Shown here in pieces: positions 36,809 through 46,563 of a DNA stretch of 64,000 nt. Below the pieces are notes generated by a model that saw nothing but the letters and a program-made list of their open reading frames with translations, ran no database searches and was not told the DNA's origin. Within the stretch, counting starts at the first letter, position 1; each line of letters opens with the position of its first letter. The DNA comes from Emticicia sp. CRIBPO (GTDB lineage Bacteria > Bacteroidota > Bacteroidia > Cytophagales > Spirosomataceae). Both the position numbers and the translations under genes were made by a program. The stretch spans positions 496,001-560,000 of the forward strand of contig NZ_JAAAKV010000001.1 in the NCBI RefSeq assembly GCF_009905725.1, given 5' to 3'.

Positions 36809-37765
36809 ATGTTTATATATGTACTGAATAAACTTTTGAGCTTATTGGTATGGCTCAGATACGGAAAGTTACCTGTTAATATCAAATATTATTACAGACA
36901 TACTTATATGTGCCAGTTAAGGCAATGGAGGTTTGTCATAAGGGATTATTTCATTAAAAAACCTTACAAGGAAATATCATTCAGCGGGGAGTTCGGAGCT
37001 GAGCTGATGTTTGCCCTGCCTTTTGCGTACTGGCATCATCTCAACGGTACCCTTAAAAACACCACAAGCTCCCTATTTACCAAAGAGTTTTATTTTTTCT
37101 CACCCGATCACACCGAGAAATTCACTGCCCGGTCGGACGAAGGCAATTATAATTTTGATCTGCCCCGCATTCTTTACAGCCAGGACTACGACATGGAAAA
37201 GTGGGTCCGGGTTCCCTTAAAAGAACATTACAAAAACGATTTCTTCGTATTTGACAAACCCATTCTGATCATCGCCAACCGGTACAATACGGAATGGGAC
37301 GGCCCGCCGGTCAGCTTCTTCAGTCTGGAGATACTCGACGAGATGATCACCACCCTGAAAGATAAGTTTACCATCATTTATAACCGTCCCAAACCACAGC
37401 ACCTGGTGCCTGACCACAGCCTTACTTACGACCTGAAAGATTATGAATGGATAGCAGAACACCACCCTGAAATACATATTTTGAGCGAAATGTATCGCGA
37501 TAACCCACATAATGCCCATCACTTTAATCATTTCCAGATGATGGCTTATTCCAACGCAGATCATTTCATTTCAATCCACGGCGGGACGGCCACTTTTGCC
37601 AGTTATTTCGGCGGAACCAACCTTATTTTTTCAAAACAAGGTCCGGAACACCATTTTCATTGCTTTACCAAGCTTTTTCCACAGCTTTCGGGAGCTGCTA
37701 TTTTGCACGCTAAAACAGAAGACGAGTTGAGGGCTTATATAAATTCTCATTTTACTAAAAATTAA
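36809..37765 (+). CDS. Unrecognised protein of the exopolysaccharide cluster (glycosyltransferase-like)
   Basis: A 318-residue protein I cannot place in a named family. It has no signal peptide but the first 18 residues are hydrophobic (MFIYVLNKLLSLLVWLRYG), so it may touch the membrane. The segment ISFSGEFGAELMFALPFAYW near residue 55, the HFISIHGGTATFASYFGG stretch near 255 and the position between polysaccharide genes suggest a GT-B-like donor site (HGG followed by FGG). It is separated from the ATP-grasp gene by 139 bp and from the second flippase by 5 bp. A glycosyltransferase role is a guess from these glycine-rich turns and from context. Confidence 0.55.
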   Translation: MFIYVLNKLLSLLVWLRYGKLPVNIKYYYRHTYMCQLRQWRFVIRDYFIKKPYKEISFSGEFGAELMFALPFAYWHHLNGTLKNTTSSLFTKEFYFFSPDHTEKFTARSDEGNYNFDLPRILYSQDYDMEKWVRVPLKEHYKNDFFVFDKPILIIANRYNTEWDGPPVSFFSLEILDEMITTLKDKFTIIYNRPKPQHLVPDHSLTYDLKDYEWIAEHHPEIHILSEMYRDNPHNAHHFNHFQMMAYSNADHFISIHGGTATFASYFGGTNLIFSKQGPEHHFHCFTKLFPQLSGAAILHAKTEDELRAYINSHFTKN

Positions 37766-37770
37766 ATAAA

Positions 37771-39105
37771 ATGAAGAACAATTACTGGTTACGTTCAGGC
37801 ATGTTGAATATCGTTCAGAACATGACTTCTGTCCTGTTTGGCTTCGGCGGATTCTATTTTCTGGTCAGGCTGCTGGATAAAAACCAGTTTGGTACCTGGA
37901 CCTTGTTTCTCACTACCACCACCATCATTGAAGTCTTCAGAAACGGGCTCATCAGCAACGCCCTCATTAAGTTTGTTTCCGGAGAACCGGAAGCTGAACG
38001 GCCAAAGATCATTTCTGCCGCCTTTACGATCAGCTTTTTTATTACCTTACTTTATATCCTGCTGACCTTTATTTTTGCAGATCATCTCAGCAGTTACTGG
38101 AGAATACCCGAGCTCAGCCCCTTGCTCTATTACTACACCATCATTTTTATTTTTTCGGGATTACTCTCTCTTTTTAATAACATCGAACAAGCTCATTTTC
38201 ATTTTGAAGGCATATTTATTACTACGTTTTTAAGGCAGATCATCATGTTTCTGTACATTCTGATTTGTTACATCCAGAATTACGTACCACCCCTCACCTA
38301 CCTGGTTTACGTGTTGATCCTGGCGATTGTCGTCAGTGCGGCTGCCGGTTGGTTTTTTGTGAGAAAATACCTCGTTTTTACCTGGAGTTTTCATCCTGAA
38401 TGGATAAAAAAGATCTTTAATTATGGCAAATATGCCTTCGGAACTACGGTAAGCTCTATTATTTCAGGGTCCATTAACCAGATCATGCTGGGCGGGATGC
38501 TGTCGCCGGTGGCTTCAGGGATGTTCAATGTAGCCATCAGGATCACCAATCTGATCGAAATCCCTACCAATGCCATCGCCAACATTGTTTTTCCGCAAAG
38601 TGCCAAAAGGCTGGAAGAAACAGGCCTGGAGGGCATCCGTTACCTGTATGAGAAATCTGTGGGCACCATCCTGGCCCTTGTTATTCCCATGGTTTTGTTC
38701 CTTTATTTCTTTGCCGACCTCACCATCGGGCTGATCGCCGGGGATAAATATGACGACACCATCCCTCTGCTTAAAATCACTTTATTGTATTGTTTGTTAG
38801 TACCTTATGGCCGTCAGTTCGGCACTATACTGGACTCTATCGGAAAAACCCGGACCACTTTCCGGGTGGTTTTCATCTCGGCCTGTATCAACATCGGCAT
38901 GAACTACTTCTTTATCAAATCCAACGGTCTGCTGGGAGCCGCTTATGCCACCCTGTATTCCCAGATCATCGGGTTCGTTATCGGGCAGGTGATTTTATAT
39001 AAATTCCTGAAAGTCAACATTCTTCACCCGTTTATTTATGCTTACCGGTTTTATCCTGAGTTTTACCAGACGCATATTGCACCAAGACTGAAGAGGGGGG
39101 CATGA
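37771..39105 (+). CDS. Oligosaccharide flippase, Wzx/PST family (2)
   Basis: A 444-residue polytopic membrane protein with about twelve to fourteen hydrophobic segments. The central motif NYGKYAFGTTVSSIISGSIN and the following IEIP segment line up with HYGKYTMGTT and IIEIP in the flippase at 32273, so the two are paralogues of one family. It moves lipid-linked oligosaccharides across the inner membrane. Two flippases in one cluster suggest two polymers, or a repeat unit whose parts are flipped separately. It is the last gene of the plus-strand exopolysaccharide run; I see no good terminator after it. Confidence 0.9.
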   Translation: MKNNYWLRSGMLNIVQNMTSVLFGFGGFYFLVRLLDKNQFGTWTLFLTTTTIIEVFRNGLISNALIKFVSGEPEAERPKIISAAFTISFFITLLYILLTFIFADHLSSYWRIPELSPLLYYYTIIFIFSGLLSLFNNIEQAHFHFEGIFITTFLRQIIMFLYILICYIQNYVPPLTYLVYVLILAIVVSAAAGWFFVRKYLVFTWSFHPEWIKKIFNYGKYAFGTTVSSIISGSINQIMLGGMLSPVASGMFNVAIRITNLIEIPTNAIANIVFPQSAKRLEETGLEGIRYLYEKSVGTILALVIPMVLFLYFFADLTIGLIAGDKYDDTIPLLKITLLYCLLVPYGRQFGTILDSIGKTRTTFRVVFISACINIGMNYFFIKSNGLLGAAYATLYSQIIGFVIGQVILYKFLKVNILHPFIYAYRFYPEFYQTHIAPRLKRGA

Positions 39106-39275
39106 TTATTTCCTGCGAACAAAGCTTAAACCGGCCCTCCCGGTTTTCCTACATTTCCTGATTCTTTACTTTCCTCGTTCGTTTTACGGTACTTGTCGGT
39201 TTTATTGGCTTGGTGGTCGGTTTTCTTTGGAAATTTGATCAAAAAAAAGGTATTTTTATAAAATTTATTATTTAA

Positions 39276-42086
39276 ATGAAATTACCCGACCGAAACCTTA
39301 AAATTAAACTGTTTTACCGGTTCACTATTTCTGCCGTTTTACTGACCGGATGGGTGACCGCCTGTAAAGTAAGCAGCCCGGCTACCAGGGACCTTGTCAA
39401 AGATGTAATCGGTACCTTTTCCGAGCAATCACCCGCGGTAAAACTACCCGAAACCGCTGATCCGGAGAGTGATGACTGGAAAAACATTGACCTGCAGGCC
39501 AAATCTCCTGTAAAACCACTTTACCCTTCAGAAGAAGCCAAAAGCTTCCTTCTTCCCCCGGGTTACAAAATTGAACCCATCCTTACAGAACCTGCCATTC
39601 AGCAGCCCGGAGCCATTGCTTTTGATGGCAATGGCCGCATGTATGTACTGGAGCTCCGCTCTTACATGCTGGACGCCGACTCAAAAGATGAGCTGGAACC
39701 GACCAGCAGGATATCCAGATGGGAAGACAAAAACAATGACGGGATCTACGAGTCCGGTACCACGTTTGTCGACAGCCTGATTTTCCCGAGATTTGTACTG
39801 CCTTATGGCAAGGATTGTATACTGACCATGGAGTCTGATGCAGACAATGTCTATAAATACACCGACACCAACGGCGACGGTAAAGCTGATAAAAAAGAGT
39901 TTTTTACCAATAAATACGGCCGCTCCGGCAACGTGGAGCACCAGCAGGCATTTATGTACCAGGGCATGGACAACTGGCTTTACAGCACGGTCAATGCCTT
40001 CAGGGTCAGAGAAACGCCGGGTGGGGTGATCCGCGAAAAAACGGGATTCAACAGGGCCCAGTGGGGCATTACCCATGATGACAACGGCAAACTCTGGTTT
40101 CAGGGCGGAGCCAGCGGCTTACCTTCTTATTTCCAGTTTCCTATCCATTACGGCAATTTTGAAGTGCCGAATGAATTTGCCAAGGGATTTGACGTTCCCT
40201 GGGGCTCGGCCATCAAAATCAGCGATATGCAGGGGGGAATGGATGAAATCAGGCAGCCGGACGGTTCACTGAAAAGAGTAACAGGGTCTGCCGGAAACGA
40301 CGTTTATCGCGGCGACAGGCTGCCTGCCGACCTGAGAGGACAGTATTTTTATGGTGAACCGGTCGCGAGGATCGTCAGACAGATCAATCCGATCGTTACA
40401 GAAGGACTCACGACGCTTCATAATGTATACCAGGATCAGAAATCAGAGTTTTTACGTTCAAGTGACCCCCTGTTCAGACCGGTGGATATGGCCACTGCTC
40501 CTGACGGAACGCTTTATATAGTAGACATGTACCACGGCATTATCCAGGAAGGCCAGTGGACACAAAAAGGTACTTATCTGAGGACCAAGATCGAACAATA
40601 TCAGCTGGAAAAAGTAGTAGGTTTAGGCCGGATCTGGCGGATCACCTACGAAGGCATAGACCGCGATAAAACCAAGCCGAGGATGCTCAGCGAAAAAACA
40701 TCCAGGCTTGTGAAGCATTTTGAACATCCCAACGGATGGTGGCGTGACGCTGCCCAGCAGCAGATTGTCCTGAGAAAAGACCTTTCCGTTGCACCTGCCC
40801 TTGAATCGATGGTATCGAATTCTCAGAATGTACAGGCCAGGATACATGCCTTATGGTCGCTTGAAGGACTGGGAGCCCTGAAAAAAGAAACCGTTCAGAA
40901 ATTATTAAAAGACCCGAATCCGAGGATCCGCAACCAGGCCCTCCGTGCGGGAGAATCACTTTACAAAGCCGGAGAAAAGGAGCTGAAAGACGATTTCCTG
41001 GCCCTGATCAACGACCAGGATACAGATGTGGTGATCCAGGCGATGCTGACAGCACAGCACCTTAAACTGCCCGATACTGAAAGTCATATTAAAGCGACCA
41101 TCGAAAAAAACAAGGCTGCCGGTGTCAAACTGGTCGGTCAGCAGATCATTACCCCGCCCAAGCCCCGTGGTTTTGCGACGGGCGGTGCACAGGAGCTGAA
41201 CAAAAGCCAGAAGGAAATGCTGGCCAGAGGTGAGGTTATTTATAATGAATTATGCTCCCAGTGCCACGGAAACAATGGTATGGGGACGCCCGCCGGAGAC
41301 GGCAAATTACTGGCCCCTGCCCTGGCCGGGTCCTTACGGATACAATCTCATCCTGAATATGCCGTGAGGGTGGTGTTGCACGGAATGGAAGGGGCTATCG
41401 AAGGGAAAACCTATGCAGGCAATATGATGGCCAGTATGAAAGAGCAATCTGATGAATGGGTCTCTGATGTGGTTTCTTATATCAGAAACGGACTGTCTAA
41501 CGATGCTTCGATGATTACTGCCGACCAGGTAGCCAAAATAAGAGCCAGGACCTCCGGTCAATCCGGCACGTATCTTTATGACGGACTGATAAAGCAGGTG
41601 CCGCAGGAATTACAGCTGAAAGAAAACTGGAAGGTGACCGCCAGTCATACGGCTTCGACAAGGATAGGCGGCAATGTTTCTCCCAACACGGCGTTTACCT
41701 ATGAAGGCTGGTCTACAGGGCTTAAACAGGAAAAAGGAATGTGGTACCAGATAGAATTCCCGAAAGAAGTCAACCTCAACGAAATACACTTTACCTCTGC
41801 CCAGATGATACGCAAAGGCTGGGTACCGGACCCTAAAAAGCCCAATGAACCAAGGCCTTTTGTGCAGACATTCCCGAGGGTTTACGTTGTGGAAACGTCT
41901 TCAGACGGTGTCAACTGGCAGGAAACCCTCAGCTCTGCCAAAGGACAGGAAGGACAGAATGTTCTTTTATTCAACGCCCCCAAAACCCGGTTTATCAGGA
42001 TAAAGCTGAATGAAGGCGTAGAGAAAGAAAATGAGGATGTCCCTTGGACCATGAAACAAATGAAAATATTCGGTCAAAATTTCTAA
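39276..42086 (+). CDS. Secreted propeller/HEAT/cytochrome c/discoidin lipoprotein
   Basis: A 936-residue exported protein; the leader ends near TACK, compatible with a lipoprotein. Domains in order: a dehydrogenase-like beta-propeller (about 80-450, with PPGYKIEPIL, GIYESGTTF and GPGAIAFDGN-like blades), HEAT-like helical repeats (about 455-600), one c-type cytochrome with haem motif C660-x-x-C663-H664 (LCSQCHGNNGMG), and a C-terminal discoidin-like (F5/8 type C) domain from about 775. Members of this family, frequent in Planctomycetes and Cytophagales, are thought to oxidise carbohydrates at the cell surface. The tandem partner at 42111 starts 24 bp later. Confidence 0.85.
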   Translation: MKLPDRNLKIKLFYRFTISAVLLTGWVTACKVSSPATRDLVKDVIGTFSEQSPAVKLPETADPESDDWKNIDLQAKSPVKPLYPSEEAKSFLLPPGYKIEPILTEPAIQQPGAIAFDGNGRMYVLELRSYMLDADSKDELEPTSRISRWEDKNNDGIYESGTTFVDSLIFPRFVLPYGKDCILTMESDADNVYKYTDTNGDGKADKKEFFTNKYGRSGNVEHQQAFMYQGMDNWLYSTVNAFRVRETPGGVIREKTGFNRAQWGITHDDNGKLWFQGGASGLPSYFQFPIHYGNFEVPNEFAKGFDVPWGSAIKISDMQGGMDEIRQPDGSLKRVTGSAGNDVYRGDRLPADLRGQYFYGEPVARIVRQINPIVTEGLTTLHNVYQDQKSEFLRSSDPLFRPVDMATAPDGTLYIVDMYHGIIQEGQWTQKGTYLRTKIEQYQLEKVVGLGRIWRITYEGIDRDKTKPRMLSEKTSRLVKHFEHPNGWWRDAAQQQIVLRKDLSVAPALESMVSNSQNVQARIHALWSLEGLGALKKETVQKLLKDPNPRIRNQALRAGESLYKAGEKELKDDFLALINDQDTDVVIQAMLTAQHLKLPDTESHIKATIEKNKAAGVKLVGQQIITPPKPRGFATGGAQELNKSQKEMLARGEVIYNELCSQCHGNNGMGTPAGDGKLLAPALAGSLRIQSHPEYAVRVVLHGMEGAIEGKTYAGNMMASMKEQSDEWVSDVVSYIRNGLSNDASMITADQVAKIRARTSGQSGTYLYDGLIKQVPQELQLKENWKVTASHTASTRIGGNVSPNTAFTYEGWSTGLKQEKGMWYQIEFPKEVNLNEIHFTSAQMIRKGWVPDPKKPNEPRPFVQTFPRVYVVETSSDGVNWQETLSSAKGQEGQNVLLFNAPKTRFIRIKLNEGVEKENEDVPWTMKQMKIFGQNF

Positions 42087-42110
42087 CCTTAATAAATAGC
42101 TAATCAAACA

Positions 42111-43160
42111 ATGAAAAAAACAAACGATTTATCTGTATCACGCCGTAATTTCCTCGGCACTTCAGCGGCTCTCGTTTCCGGTGCGGTTCTGGGATCAAAC
42201 AACCTTTTCGGGGCTCCGGCCATCATTCGTAACCTGCTCAGTCCCGGATCACTGATCAATGGCGTTCAGATTGGCGTTATCACTTACTCATTCAGAGATT
42301 TACCGGATCAGAGTGCGGAAGCCACCCTTAAATATGTACTGGACACAGGTGTCAGTGCGATTGAACTGATGGGAGACCCTGCAGAGAGTTTTGCAGGCAA
42401 GCCGAAAAGCACGGTTGATTTCCGTTCCCTTTATCCCCTGATGAGAAAAAGAAACGAAAAGCAGGAGCTGACGGAAGAAGAGAAAAAGAAACTGGCTGAC
42501 GGCGAAGCCCAGATGAAGTCATATAACGAAGAGGTAACCAAATGGCGTGCCGGCGTTTCAATGGCTAAATTTGAGCAGGTTCGTAAGATGTACAACGATG
42601 CCGGTGTTAAAATTTATGCCTTCAAACCGAATGCTTTCGGTAAAAACAACTCTGATGCGGAAGTGCTTTACGGCATGAAAGCCGCAAAGGCCCTGGGAGC
42701 TTCACACGTGACGCTGGAACACCCTTCCGACGACGCACAAACACTCAGATTAGGAAAACTGGCTGAAGGCGTGGGCATCAAGGTAGGATACCACGGCCAT
42801 GAGCAGGAAACCCCTACTTTCTGGGATACGGCCCTGGCCCAGTCGCCGGCCAACGCCCTGAACCTTGACCTGGGTCACTACATTGCAGCCGGTAACACGG
42901 ATGCTCTTGACCTGATCAGAAAGAAACACGACAGGATCAGCAGCATGCACGTGAAAGACCGTCAGAAGCCTGCCAACGGCAAAGGAAACCTGGTCTGGGG
43001 ACAAGGAGATACGCCTTTGACTGAAGTCCTGGGTCTGATGAGAAAAGAGAAGTACAAGTTCCCCGCTACGATTGAGCTGGAATACAAAGTTCCGGAAGGC
43101 TCTACTTCGGTAAATGAAGTAAAAAAATGTGTAGAGTATTGTAAGAAAATATTGAGTTAA
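42111..43160 (+). CDS. Tat-exported TIM-barrel sugar isomerase/epimerase-like protein
   Basis: A 349-residue protein. The N-terminus SRRNFLGTSAALVSGAVLG is a twin-arginine signal, so it is exported folded. The rest is an AP endonuclease-2-type TIM barrel of the sugar phosphate isomerase/epimerase group, with metal ligands suggested by VTLEHPSDD, GYHGHEQE, LDLGHY and ATIELEYK. An acidic/basic helical insert, KQELTEEEKKKLADGEAQ, precedes residue 130. A periplasmic enzyme of this type beside a haem/propeller dehydrogenase suggests joint conversion of a sugar or cyclitol. A terminator follows. Confidence 0.87.
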   Translation: MKKTNDLSVSRRNFLGTSAALVSGAVLGSNNLFGAPAIIRNLLSPGSLINGVQIGVITYSFRDLPDQSAEATLKYVLDTGVSAIELMGDPAESFAGKPKSTVDFRSLYPLMRKRNEKQELTEEEKKKLADGEAQMKSYNEEVTKWRAGVSMAKFEQVRKMYNDAGVKIYAFKPNAFGKNNSDAEVLYGMKAAKALGASHVTLEHPSDDAQTLRLGKLAEGVGIKVGYHGHEQETPTFWDTALAQSPANALNLDLGHYIAAGNTDALDLIRKKHDRISSMHVKDRQKPANGKGNLVWGQGDTPLTEVLGLMRKEKYKFPATIELEYKVPEGSTSVNEVKKCVEYCKKILS

Positions 43161-43182
43161 TCAATAATACCTATGATAGAAG

Positions 43183-43214
43183 ACGGTCCCGGTGAAAATC
43201 GGGATCGTTTTTTT
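43183..43214 (+). terminator. Rho-independent terminator after the TIM-barrel gene
   Basis: ACGGTCCCG at 43183-43191 pairs with CGGGATCGT at 43200-43208 (one G-U), followed by a run of seven T. It closes the two-gene operon 39276-43160. Confidence 0.85.
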
Positions 43215-43284
43215 ATGGGCAAAATCGTGACCCTGGCATGAAATACGATCCGCCGAAAGCCCCCAAACATCGTGTAAGAGATAT

Positions 43285-44484
43285 TTACTTATTATCCAGA
43301 GAAGAATCTGAATGATGGAAGTGTTTGGTCGCTACAGAGCGTTTGTTGGCCCTTACCGCGTTCAGAAGAGAGATCACCTGGAAGAAGATGAACTTCGGAA
43401 TGCTGACGAGCGATTTATAGATGACCCGGTCGGTTTTCGAATTAAGCAGGGCAGTGGCAAAACCCACTACAAAAAATATCAGTCCGGCTACCCAGACGAC
43501 GCTTTCAATCGGGCTTATGTATAAATCAATGACAATGAAGACGATGGCAAAACCCAGCTTGATAAACAAGGGGGGTCTGAGCAGCACAATCCCGAAAAGG
43601 AACTGATTGAGGCTGAAGTTCTTAACGCCCCTGGCAATGATCTGAAAACCATATTTAAAGTACCTGAACCACGTATTGATCCACCTGGCCCGCTGATTTA
43701 CCAGCTGATCAGATTTGGAAGTTTTTTCGTCGTAAATAATGGCATCTTCTGCAAAAGCGATACGGACATCCCTCTTAAGGATTTCAGCCTGAAGCACTTT
43801 GTCAAATCCGGCCCCGGTAATGTCTTTAGACTCGAGGCAATCCTTATACAAAGCAGTGGTAAAAGCCATACCCGAACCGGCCAGTGTAGCAGATGAGCCC
43901 AGACCGAAAAGGATTTTTCCATCATAGAAATGATAGTAGATATCACGGGCAGCATCGAGCCTGGCATATTCGGTGTCCAGGTTCTTGGCATTTCTGACCC
44001 CCTGGACGGCCAAAAAGCCTTTGTCAAAAAATACATCAAGTTTTCTGAGGAAATCAGGCTCAACCAGGTTATCACTATCAATGATGGTCAGCCTTTCGTG
44101 AGGCCTTTTGAAGCGGTTGATGGCATAAAAATGTGACCTGGTGTTGCTGCTGAGGGTCTCTTCAGGTCTGAGGATCACCACACGCTCGTCCTCAAAGTGC
44201 AGGCCGGTGATGTCACATTTGTCGGCTACCACATAAACAATGAAGTCGGGGTAGTCGAGATTCAGAATGGACTGGACCACATTGGGAATATTCGTTAGCT
44301 GCTCATAAGCCGTTACAATGACCGCGTAGTCTGAGTATTGTACTTCTCTACCAAGATGATTGTCTTTCTTTTTAAACAAGGAAACCAGTTTATAAAAAAC
44401 AAACAAAATGAAAGGTAAGAACAAATGCCAGCCAATGTATACCTGCAACAGTATCCACAGAATAAAGAATATTTCTTTCAGCAT
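43285..44484 (-). CDS. Membrane-bound GT2 glycosyltransferase (paralogue of 34389)
   Basis: A 399-residue enzyme with an N-terminal hydrophobic segment, GT2 core (YAVIVTAYEQLTNIPNVV, TIIDSDNLVEPDFL, LAGSGMAFTTAL, DAIIYDEKTSK and QRARW) and two to three C-terminal helices. The motif order and spacing are the same as in the protein at 34389. Its substrate is unknown. It is on the minus strand, outside the main cluster, and 222 bp from the next glycosyltransferase gene upstream, so it may be separately transcribed. Confidence 0.88.
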   Translation of the reverse strand: MLKEIFFILWILLQVYIGWHLFLPFILFVFYKLVSLFKKKDNHLGREVQYSDYAVIVTAYEQLTNIPNVVQSILNLDYPDFIVYVVADKCDITGLHFEDERVVILRPEETLSSNTRSHFYAINRFKRPHERLTIIDSDNLVEPDFLRKLDVFFDKGFLAVQGVRNAKNLDTEYARLDAARDIYYHFYDGKILFGLGSSATLAGSGMAFTTALYKDCLESKDITGAGFDKVLQAEILKRDVRIAFAEDAIIYDEKTSKSDQLVNQRARWINTWFRYFKYGFQIIARGVKNFSLNQFLFGIVLLRPPLFIKLGFAIVFIVIDLYISPIESVVWVAGLIFFVVGFATALLNSKTDRVIYKSLVSIPKFIFFQVISLLNAVRANKRSVATKHFHHSDSSLDNK

Positions 44485-44705
44485 ATTTTCCTGCTACTTT
44501 TAAACATCAATCTTGTATATCAATTAACATACCAATACTTTCAGCCCTGCTGAAATTATCTGATATTTTTATTAACAACCCACTTATCGGTATTATTTAA
44601 AAAAACACATCCGGTACTCATTCCTAAATCTACGAAAAATAATGATTTTTGGCTGAGAATCCCGATATATCTGCATCTTATTGTGCACCAGCCGTTTACC
44701 TTTTC
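44485..44705. other. Spacer between two minus-strand glycosyltransferase genes
   Basis: AT-rich spacer of 221 bp. I see no gene, clear promoter motif or hairpin with T-run. Confidence 0.3.
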
Positions 44706-45902
44706 TCATTCAGCCCTGCGGACCTTCTCCCAGATGCCTGAGGTGAGCCCGTTGCGATATCTGAAAAATCCCCTGATGGCACAATAATTCATAAAAGAGA
44801 AATAATAAGGCACGAACAGCAGTTTTATCCTGATTTTACGATTTTCAAAGTAATTACCCAGGATCGCGAGGCCATAAAACAATATTTGTCCTGCCAGAAA
44901 ATAAATATAAATCATGTCAGCCGACAAGGCAACCAGGGCTACATTCACAACAAAAATCAACGGTAAACAAAAAGGTGCCACCGCCCAACGCATCGCCCGG
45001 TGCGAAACGTACTGGAATGACAACCAGCCGTATTTAAAAATGTTTAAAAGAAACCCGAGCCTGGCAATCGACTGAAAACCTCCGGCAGCAATCCTGACTT
45101 TGCGTTTCTGTTCGTCACCTATTGAAAAAGAAGGCCTTTCGCTTGCATAGGCATCAGGCTCATAAATGACCCTGAATCCCCTGGCAGCAATACGAAGTGA
45201 AATCATGAAATCGTCAAGCAGCGTATCTTTCTCTACTTCTTCAAAAAGCTCAGTCCTGACGGCAAAGAGTTCACCGGCCGCACCGACTACAGAGTAGAGT
45301 TCGGTATCCAGTTTTTTAAGGAAAGATTCGTATTTCCAGTAAAGCCCCTCTCCTGCTCCGGCAGCGGCTTCATTGTCATCCATCATGATCCTTTTTTCCC
45401 CGGCTACTGCCCCGGTTGAGGCATCTTTAAAATGACGGATGATATTTTTAATGACGAGTTTGTTGAGTGTCGTATTGGCATCAGAGAAAATGACAATGGG
45501 CGTAGAAACGGTTTTCATGGCGATGTTCATCGCCTCAATCTTACCTCGTCTTTCGCTGCCACCGAGATAATGGACAGAAGCATTTTTTCCAGACAGTTCC
45601 CTGACAAATTCTGTGGTGCCGTCGTCAGACCCTTCGGTCACAAACAGCAGCCTGAGCAAATGGGCCGGATAATCAAGTCCCAGTGAGTTTTCGACTTTTT
45701 CCTTGATACATGACATTTCATTATAAGCCGGGATAATGAGGGTCACTTCAGGCAGATACTGATCATCAAAGTCCTTTTTATAGGCTTTGCCTAGAGCTTT
45801 TTTGATTTTGACCAGTACATAAATCAGGATGCCGTATCCTATATAAGTGTAAAAAACCAGAAAGAGAGAAAACCAAAAAACGAAAATCAGGAAAGGGATC
45901 AT
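44706..45902 (-). CDS. Membrane-bound GT2 glycosyltransferase
   Basis: A 398-residue enzyme with an N-terminal membrane helix (FWFSLFLVFYTYIGYGILIY), a GT2 domain (EVTLIIPAYNEMSCIKEKVE, PIVIFSDANTTLNK, GAAGELFAVRTELFEE and LLDDFMIS) and about four C-terminal hydrophobic segments. The expected QxxRW motif is replaced by KRKVRIAAGG, as in the chitin/hyaluronan-like and WcaA-like branches. It probably makes or extends a membrane-linked glycan. A strong hairpin lies 19 bp before its start codon. Confidence 0.88.
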   Translation of the reverse strand: MIPFLIFVFWFSLFLVFYTYIGYGILIYVLVKIKKALGKAYKKDFDDQYLPEVTLIIPAYNEMSCIKEKVENSLGLDYPAHLLRLLFVTEGSDDGTTEFVRELSGKNASVHYLGGSERRGKIEAMNIAMKTVSTPIVIFSDANTTLNKLVIKNIIRHFKDASTGAVAGEKRIMMDDNEAAAGAGEGLYWKYESFLKKLDTELYSVVGAAGELFAVRTELFEEVEKDTLLDDFMISLRIAARGFRVIYEPDAYASERPSFSIGDEQKRKVRIAAGGFQSIARLGFLLNIFKYGWLSFQYVSHRAMRWAVAPFCLPLIFVVNVALVALSADMIYIYFLAGQILFYGLAILGNYFENRKIRIKLLFVPYYFSFMNYCAIRGFFRYRNGLTSGIWEKVRRAE

Positions 45903-45920
45903 GAATGTAATTTTTATTAA

Positions 45921-45947
45921 CCGTATGACACAACTACCGTCATACGG
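45921..45947 (-). other. Perfect 9-bp hairpin between Hpt and glycosyltransferase genes
   Basis: CCGTATGAC at 45921-45929 and GTCATACGG at 45939-45947 form a perfect stem with a 9-nt loop. It may end the Hpt transcript or lie in the leader of the glycosyltransferase mRNA; the T-content after it on the minus strand is low, so it is not a typical terminator. Confidence 0.55.
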
Positions 45948-46099
45948 GCTGGCTATTTTGCAAATCGGATTCCGGCTACATGTAAGGCATTAACCTACGG
46001 CTTCAGTAAAGAAACTTCCTTCTGAATTCCTGTAAGATCAACACCTGAGTTTTTTTATATCAGGAGCACATTATGGATAAAAAACTATCCTGCTATTAC

Positions 46100-46462
46100 T
46101 TAAAGCGATTCCATTTTCAGTTTGATATTCCCGGCTCCTGCCTGCACATTAGCGTCCAGGTTATCATAGGCGGCCTTCAGACCGGCTTTATCAGAACCGT
46201 TAAAATCTTTTACTACCCTCTCAAATTCCTGTATCAGGGGATATATGCCGGTAAGGCCAACCATAGAAAAGTTAGGCTTGATCTGATGGATTTTCTGACC
46301 GGCCTCGTTAAAATTATTCAATTCAATTAAAGTGCCGATCTGATTCCAGATCAGTAAAGAATCCTCTAAAAAAGACTCAAAAATTATTGATAAAATTTCT
46401 TTATCTTCGCCGTATAGTTCCTGAAGATGTTTTGTATCTACTAAAGTTAGATCTTGACTCAT
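46100..46462 (-). CDS. Hpt (histidine phosphotransfer) domain protein
   Basis: A 120-residue, all-helical protein with the Hpt motif KIHQIKPNFSMVGL, phosphoryl-accepting histidine H59. It would pass a phosphoryl group between a hybrid kinase's receiver and a second receiver. It is divergent from the FIST/hybrid-kinase operon, 101 bp away, and no kinase or receiver is fused to it. The canonical xHxLKG motif is modified to HQIKPN, which occurs in some Bacteroidota members. Partners must be inferred: the kinase at 47675, and free receivers such as the one at 25266. Confidence 0.82.
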   Translation of the reverse strand: MSQDLTLVDTKHLQELYGEDKEILSIIFESFLEDSLLIWNQIGTLIELNNFNEAGQKIHQIKPNFSMVGLTGIYPLIQEFERVVKDFNGSDKAGLKAAYDNLDANVQAGAGNIKLKMESL

Positions 46463-46563
46463 AATTACCTTTTTGTTTTTCAGTGCAAAAAAAATGCCAC
46501 CTTATAAATTTATAAAAACTTTGAAATTAATGTCCCTAAATAATTCAACCTGTCTTAAAACTC

